A DNA stretch of 64,000 nt. It comes from Cyrtodaria siliqua (taxonomy: Eukaryota; Mollusca; Bivalvia; Adapedonta; Hiatellidae). Below the pieces are notes generated by a model. That model was given only the letters and a program-made list of their open reading frames with translations, made no database searches and was not told where the DNA came from. The DNA lies in the NCBI GenBank assembly GCA_037043455.1, contig JAWPHD010005561.1:62001-126000 (forward strand). Direction: 5' to 3'. Below, in pieces: positions 57,054 to 64,000 of this stretch; within the stretch, counting starts at the first letter, position 1; the number at the start of each line of letters is the position of its first letter. Both the position numbers and the translations under genes were made by a program.

Positions 57054-57546
57054 AACAAGGGCAATAAACCTGTGCGGTTTCATGAGTGTAGATGTTACGG
57101 TTTTAAAGTTACCATGCGGAATTCACATTTCTATATAAGGTCGGTGACCTTGACCTTTGACACGAAAATCAATATGATTCCTGCTTTCAACAAGGGTGAT
57201 GAACCTATGAAATTTCATGAGTGTAGGTATTATGGTTTTGAAGTCATCATTTGGAATTTATTTCCATATAAGGTTATGGTAACCTTGACATTTCTATATA
57301 AGGTGACACTCACTTTAACCAAAATATGAGTGAAGGTGTAACGGTTTTGAAGTTATTGTGTGGAAGGTCACTGCAACCTTGAACTTTGACCTACTGACCC
57401 CAAAAGCAATAGGGTTCCTCCTCTTACCTAGGGCAATATACCTATGAAGTTTCATGACTAGGTGTTATTATGCAGAATTCATATTTCCATATAAGTCAGG
57501 GACCTTGACCTTTGACCCCCAAATCAATAGGGTTCCTGCTTTCAAC

Positions 57547-57800
57547 TGAATTGAATTGGATTTTATAGTCGCACCAACAGCTAAGGTCATATGGCGATTT
57601 TCCAGCTTCCATTGGTGGAGGAAGACCCGGGCAATTTTCATGCACGGGCGGGCACCTGGGTAGAACCACCCACGTTCCGCAAGCCAGCTGGATGCCTTCC
57701 TCACATAAAGATTCTTAGGCACCTGAGAAATCGAACAGACAGTGGTGAGGGGCAAGTGATCTCAAGTCAGAGACTCTAACCACTCGGCCATAGACGCCCC
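57547..57800 (-). mobile_element. tRNA-derived SINE with 13-bp target-site duplication
   Basis: Flanked by TCCTGCTTTCAAC at 57534-57546 and 57801-57813. On the minus strand it starts with a tRNA head: A box TGGCCGAGTGGTTAGAG, as in Ser/Leu tRNAs, and B-box-like TGTTCGATTTC. The body has GGTGGTTCTACCCAGG and GTCTTCCTCCACCAATGG. It ends GTTGGTGCGACTATAAAATC then CAATTCAATTC. Confidence 0.92.
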
Positions 57801-58470
57801 TCCTGCTTTCAACAAGGATGATAACCTGTGACATTTCACGAATGTAGGTGTTACGGTTTTGAAGTTGTCATTTGGAATTCATATTTCAATATAGGTGATG
57901 GTGACCTTTGACCTCAAACACATTAGGGTTTCTCCACTCACCATGGGCAATGTATGTATGAAGTTTTACTAGTGTAGGTGTTTCAATTTTGTAGTTATCA
58001 TGAGGGATGCATTTTTCTATATAATTTGACGGTACCCTTGACCTTTGACCTACTCACCCCAAAAGCAATATCGCGCTTCTTCTCACCTGCAATGTTTTAT
58101 GAGTGTAGGTGTTACGGTTTTGAAGTTATTGTGTGGAAGGCATATTTCTATATAAGGTCTCTGTAGGTCACTGTGACCTTGACCTTAAATCTACTGGCCT
58201 CAAAAGTAATAGGGCTCCTCCTCTCACCTAGGGCAATGTACATATGACGTTTTATGACTGTAAGTGTTACGGTTTTGAAGTTATGCGGAATTCATATTTT
58301 CATATAAGGTGATTATGACCTTGACATTTGACCTACTGATCCTAAAAGCTACAGGGTTGCTCGCCTAGGGCAATGTACCTATGAAGTTTCATGAGTATAG
58401 GTTAATGGTTTCGGAGTTATCGTCCGGAATACGCAATTGTTTACGGACGGACAGACAGACAGACAGACGG

Positions 58471-59136
58471 ACAATCCCATAAATACCTTTAATAATTATT
58501 ACCCCACATCGTCCAAAACTGCCAACAGTACCTTAAGTAACCATTACCCCATTCCGTCCGAGATTGACAACATAATCACCCCATGTCAGTAGTATAGAAA
58601 GGGGGGGGGTACCAGGCCCCTTTTTTCCTCCCGAAAACATGAAAATCACTAAAATATGTAAGGGGGGACTCTATCAAAATTTGATAAAAAGAGACATTTT
58701 TGAACAAAAAAAAAGTGGAAGGGGGGATCCTACCCGATTTGCTCATTTGTAATACAGACGTTTTGAAAAAAAAGAGTGGAAGTGGGGACCCTACCCGATT
58801 TTCTCATTTGTAATACAGGCGTTTCGAAAGAAAAAAAGAGTGGAAGGGGGAACCCTTGCATATTGTAGCAGTTTTTTCATACTTTTTGGAAAAAAACTAT
58901 ACTGATGCCCTCACTATATATTTTACTCAATCATGAAAACCCGTCAAAAAAATATTTTGCCCTCGGGCAAAGTCTGACGGAACAAGATAGTCGTCATCAC
59001 GATCCAAAACGGCATCAACTCCGGGTCTAGTCTCGGCAGTTAAACAAAATCAGAAGGAGCAAAGCAATCCTCATCATCCCTATACATATCACACTCGATC
59101 ATGACACTCAAAATGGGGTTCTGGTAATGTTTGTGG
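58471..59136. repeat. Low-complexity interval with ~70-bp tandem repeat
   Basis: At 58650-58870 three units share GTGGAAGGGGGGATCCTACC and CGATTTGCTCATTTGTAATA plus A-runs. The rest is unremarkable, with G and T/C runs near 58600. Confidence 0.65.
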
Positions 59137-62100
59137 AGTTACGTATCGAAATATCACCCAGTCAGAGATATCGAAATATCAGGGATGCTGAAATAGCATC
59201 AAATCAAGAATACTGAGACATCACAGAGTCAAGAATGTTGGAACAGCATCGGATCAAGAATACTGAGATATCACAGAATCAAGAATACTGAAACAGCATC
59301 GAATCAATCATACCGGGAAATCACAGAATCAAGAATACTGAGATATCATCAAATCAAGAATACTGAACTCGGGGCAAATCGGAGATAGTGTGATATCACC
59401 GAACCAGAGATCTCGGATATCATTAAATTAAGAATACTGAGATATCACACAATCAAGAATACTGAGATATCACACAATCAAGAATACTGAGATACTGAGA
59501 TATCATCAAATCAAGAATACTGAACTTGTAGCAAACCAGAGATATTGCGATATCATCAAATCAAGAATACCGAGATATCACAGGACCAAGAATATGAGAT
59601 ATCATAAAATCAAGAATACTGAACCTGCAGCAAATCAGAGATATTGAGATATCATCAAACTAGAGATATTGAGATGTCATCAAATCAAGAATACTGAGAT
59701 ATCATAGAATCAAGAATACCGGAACAGCATCGAATCAAGAATACTGAGATATCACAGAATCAAGAATAACGGAACAGCATCAAATGAAGAATACTGAGAT
59801 ATCACAGAATCAAGAATACTGAACTTGCAGCAAACCAGAGATACTGAAACAGCATCGAATCAAGAATACCGAGATATCACAGAATCAAGAATGCTGAAAC
59901 AGCATCAAATCAAGCATGCTGGGATATCACGAAATCAAGAATACCGAAACAGCAGCAAATCAGAGATACTGAGATATCATCAAATCAGAGATGTTGAGAA
60001 TCCATCACAGAATCAAGAATACTGAAATAGCATCGAATCAGGACTATTGAAATACCATCGAATCAAGAATACTGATATATCATAGAATCAAGAATGCTGA
60101 AATATCACAGAATCAAGAACACTGGAACAGCATCAAGTCAAGAATACTGAGATATCGTAGAATCAAGAATACTGAGATTTCATTGAATCAAGAATACTGA
60201 GATATCACGAAATCAAGAATACCGAAACAGCAGCAAATCAGAGATACTGAGATATCATCAAATAAGAGATGTTGAGAATTCATCACAGAATCAAGAATAC
60301 TGAAATAGCATCGAATCAGGACTATTGAAATACCATCGAATCAAGAATACTGATATATCATAGAATCAAGAATGCTGAAATATCACAGAATCAAGAACAC
60401 TGGAACAGCATCAAGTCAAGATTACTGAGATATCGTAGAATCACGAATACTGAGATTTCATTGAATCAAGAATACTGAGATATCATCAAATCAGAGATAC
60501 TGAAATAGTATTGAATCAGAGATACTGAGATAGCATTGAATCAGAGATATTGGAAAATCATCAAATCAAGAATACCGAGATAGCAGCAAGTCAGAGATAT
60601 TGAGATATCATTAAATCAAGAACTCTGAACTTGCAACAACCAGAGATATTGAGATATCATCAAACCAAGCATACTGAAACAGTATCAAATCAAGAATGCT
60701 GAAATATCACAGAATCAAGAATACTGAGATATCATAGAATCAATAATATTGAGATTTCATAGAATCAAGAATACTGGAACAGCATCCAATCTAGAATAAT
60801 GAGTTAGCAGAAAATCATGAATACTGAAATAGTAACAAATCAGAGATCTCGGGATATCATCAAATCATGAATACTGAAATAGCAGCAAATCAAGAATACT
60901 GAGACATCACAGAATCAAGAATACTGAAACAGCATCAAATCAAGAATATTGAAATAGTAGCAAACCAGAGATATTGAGATATCATCAAACCAGAGATATT
61001 GAGATATCATCAAATCCAGAATACCGAGATATCGCAGAATCAAGAATACTGGAACAGCATTGCATCAAGAATACTGAGATATCATCAAATCAAGAATACT
61101 GGAACAGCATCAAATCAAGAATACTGAGATATCATTAAATCAAGAATACTGAGATATCATCAATCAAGAATACTGAACTTGTAGCAAGCCAGAGATATTG
61201 AGATACCATCAAACCAGCGATATTGAGATATGATCAAATCAAGAATACTGAGATGTCGCAGAATCAAGAATACCGGAACAGCATCAAATCAAGAATACCG
61301 AGATATCACAGAAACTGCATCGAATCAAGCATGCTCAGATATCATGGAATCAAGAATTTTGAGCTATCATAGAATCAAGCATGCTGTGATATCACAGAAT
61401 GAAGAATACTAGAACAGTACCAAATCAAGCATACTGAAATATCTCAGAATCCAGAATACTGAAACAGCATCGAATCAAGCATGCTGACATATCTCAGAAT
61501 CAAGAATACTGAGATATCATCAAATCAGAGATACTGAGATAGCATTGAATCAGAGATATTGAGAAATCATCAAATCAAGAATACTGAGATAGTAGCAAAT
61601 CATGAATACTGAAATAACAGCAAATCAAGAATACTGATATATCATGAAATCGGAGATATTGAGATAGCACGGAATCCATCACAGAATCAAGAATACTGGA
61701 ACAGCATCAAATCAAGAATACTGAGATATCACAGAATCAAGAATACTGAGATATCACAGAATCAAGTATATTGAGATATCATAGAATCAAGTATACTGAG
61801 ATATCACAGAATCACGTATATTGAGATATCATAGAATCAAGAATACTGAGATATCACAGAATAAAGAATACTGGAACAGCATCAAATCAAGAGTACTAAA
61901 ATAGCAGCAAATCAAGAATACTGAGATGTCATAGAATCAAGAATACTGAACTTGCAGCAAACCTATCATCAAATCAAGAATACTGAGATATCATAGAATC
62001 AAGCATGTTGAGATGTCACAGAATCAAGAATACTGGAACAGCATCAAATCAAGAATACTGAACTTGCAGCAAACCAGAGATATCGAGATATCATCAAATC

Positions 62101-64000
62101 AAGAATACTGAGATATCATATAATAAAGAATACTGAAACAGCATCAAATCAAGAATACTGAGATATCATCAAATCAAGAATACTGAGAGTTCATCAAATC
62201 AAGAATACCGAGATATCATCAAATCAAGAATACTGGAACAGCATCAAATCAAGAATACTGAGATATCATCAAATCAAGAATATCGAGATATCATCAAACC
62301 AAGAATATTGAGATAGCAGCAAATCAAGAATACTGAAATAGAAGCATATCAAAAAAACTGAGATATCATCAAATCAAGAATACGGAGATATCAAAGAATA
62401 AAGAATACTGAGATATCATCAAATCAAGAATACTGAGATATAATCAGATCAAGAATACTGAACTTTTTGCAAACCAGAGATATCATCAAATCAATAATAC
62501 TGTCATATCATCAAATCGAGCATGCTGAGATATCACATAATCAAGAATACTGGAACAGCATCAAATCAAGAATACTGAGATATCATCAAATCAAGAATAT
62601 TGAGATATCATCAAATCAGGAATACTGAGATATCATCAAATCAGGAATACTGAGATATCATCAATTCAAGAATACTGAGATATCATCAAATCAGAGATCT
62701 CGAGATATCGTCAAATCAAGAATACTGAAGTTGCAGCAAATCAGAGGTACTGAGATATCATCAAATCAGAGATACTGAGATATCATCAAATCAGAGATAC
62801 TGAGTTATCATCAATTCAAGAATATTGAGATATCATCAAATCAGAGATCTCGAGATATCATCAAATCAGAGATGCTGAAATAGCAGCAAACCAGAGATAC
62901 TGAAATAGCAGCAAATCAGAGATCTCGAGATATCATCAAATCAGGAATACTGAAGTTGCAGCAAATCAGAGATACTGAGATATCATCAAATCAGAGATAC
63001 TGAGATATCATCAATTCAAGATTATTGAGATATCATCAAATCAGAGATCTCGAGATATCATCAAATCAGAGATACTGAAATAGCAGCAAATCAGAGATAC
63101 TGGAATAGCAGCAAATCAGAGATCTCGAGATATCATCAAATCATGAATACTGAAATAGCAGCAAATCAGAGATACTGAAATATCAGCAAATCAGAGATAC
63201 TGGAATAGCAACAAATCAGAGATACTGAGATATCATCAAATCAGAGATACTGGGATATCATCAAATCAGGGATGCTGGGATGTCATCAAATCAGTGATAC
63301 TGGGATAGCAGCAAATCATGAATACTGGAATGGCAGCCACTCAGAGATATTGAGATAGCACGGAATCCGTCATAGAATCAAGACTACTGAAATAGCATCG
63401 GATCAAGACTATTGAAATAGCATCGAATCAAGAATACTGAGATATCATAGAATCAAGCAGGCTGAGATATCACAGAATCAAGAATACTGGAACAGTATCA
63501 AATCAAGAATACTGAGATATGGCAGAATCAAGAATCAAGAATACTGAGATATCATTGAATCAAGAATATTGAGATATCACAGAATCACGAATACCGGTAC
63601 ATCATCAAACAAGAGATCTCGAGATATCATCAAATCTGAGATCTCGGGATATCATCAAATCGGGGGTATTGAGATATCATTGAATCAAAAATACTGAGAT
63701 ATCATCAAATCAGAGATCTCGAGATATCATCAAATCAGAAATACTGAGATAGCAGCAAATCAGAGATATTGAGATATAATCAAATCAAAAATATTGAGAT
63801 ATCATCAAATCAAGAATACTGGGATATCATCAAATCAGGGATATTGGGATATCATCAAATGGGAGATCTCGAGATAGCAGCAAATCAGAGATATTGAGAT
63901 AGCAGCAAATCAGAGATATTGAGATATCATCAAATCAGAAATATCGAGATATCATCAAATCAGAAATATTGAGATAGCAGCAAATCAAGAATACTGAGAA
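59137..64000. repeat. ~25-bp satellite array reaching the window end (~190 units)
   Basis: The basic unit is AATCAAGAATACTGAGATATCATCA-like (25-26 bp; given in parts AATCAAGAATACTGAG and ATATCATCA). Variants are AACAGCATC, AACTTGCAGCAAACC, AATCAGAGATACTG and GAGATCTCGAGATATC. Variants cluster: CAGCATC and CACAG types dominate on the left and AATCAGAGATCTCGAG types on the right. A 278-bp block repeats in tandem (59928-60205, 60206-60483). No coding. Confidence 0.96.

Larger units (their letters stand above)
54760..58470 (-). repeat. Reverse-oriented counterpart of the 19590-21190 array, with two insertions
   Basis: Units read as the reverse of the 19.6-21.2 kb array: TGACCTACTGACCCCAAAA, AGGGTTCCTCCTCTCACCTA, GGGCAATGTACCTATGAAGT, GTTACGGTTTTGAAGTTAT. 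Perfect AGGTCA-nnn-TGACCT palindromes occur at 54965, 55135 and 58165. It ends at 58440-58470 with GTTTACGGACGGACAGACAG, the reverse of the other array's head. Interrupted at 55347-57053 and 57547-57800. Confidence 0.88.

Noticed and set aside
57547..57800. tRNA-Ser/Leu gene on the minus strand
   Set aside because: A and B boxes are present but the B box is degenerate, the acceptor stem is not closed, and the unit has a SINE body, tail and target duplication.
59825..61412. Open frames with repeated NQEY.DITES text
   Set aside because: Periodic translation of the ~25-bp satellite; no start context or long frame.
59137..64000. CRISPR or prokaryotic repeat array
   Set aside because: Short repeats without spacers, divergent variants and higher-order duplication are typical of a satellite.

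Overview
The window is eukaryotic and intron-rich. It is AT-rich, has canonical GT/AG exon junctions, and its introns are packed with dispersed repeats: boxes such as AAGGTCAAGGTCAC and GCTCTACTGGCC, tRNA-derived SINEs, non-LTR retrotransposon tails, a Penelope-like relic and several families of small inverted-repeat DNA transposons. This repeat style fits a lophotrochozoan, most likely a bivalve mollusc. That assignment is an inference from repeat texture and protein similarity, not from a species match.

One protein-coding gene can be assembled, on the plus strand from 1424 to 46126; its 5' part lies before the window. Fourteen exons join in one frame into 592 codons plus a stop. Exons 1-6 (1424-19518) encode the C-lobe and C-terminal tail of an AGC kinase of the ROCK/MRCK type. 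Exons 7-12 (22023-40174) encode coiled coil that resembles the C-terminal part of kinectin/RRBP1 (p180) more than the ROCK rod. Exons 13-14 (44757-46126) add a charged segment, a single C-terminal hydrophobic helix and a Pro/Trp-rich tail, followed by overlapping AATAAA signals. No PH or C1 domain, which end canonical ROCK, is seen. If it is one transcript, the product is a membrane-tethered kinase/kinectin chimera. From memory of the families I know of no described protein with this architecture.

Region by region: 1-1310 is a 47-bp minisatellite. 1.4-19.5 kb holds the kinase exons, with introns carrying a 5'-truncated LINE with a long target duplication, tandem repeat elements, a mariner-like MITE and a GGCCC-rich foldback. 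19.6-21.2 kb is a tandem array with perfect 15-bp AGGTCA-nnn-TGACCT palindromes. 22-31 kb holds coiled-coil exons and a 5.2-kb TTAA-flanked element with ~570-bp inverted ends, into which two TA-type MITEs are inserted; one of these carries a further TTA-flanked insertion. 32.8-33.2 kb is a Tc1-like relic. 33.3-38.3 kb is an unclassified inverted-repeat element. 38.7-46.1 kb is the end of the gene.

Downstream of 46.2 kb no host gene was recognised. There are a Penelope-like relic with an inverted head, another TA MITE, a LINE relic, SINEs, several tandem arrays including an inverted counterpart of the 19.6-21.2 kb array, and from about 59.14 kb to the window end a ~25-bp satellite with local higher-order duplication. 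Most six-frame open frames outside the exons are chance or repeat-derived.
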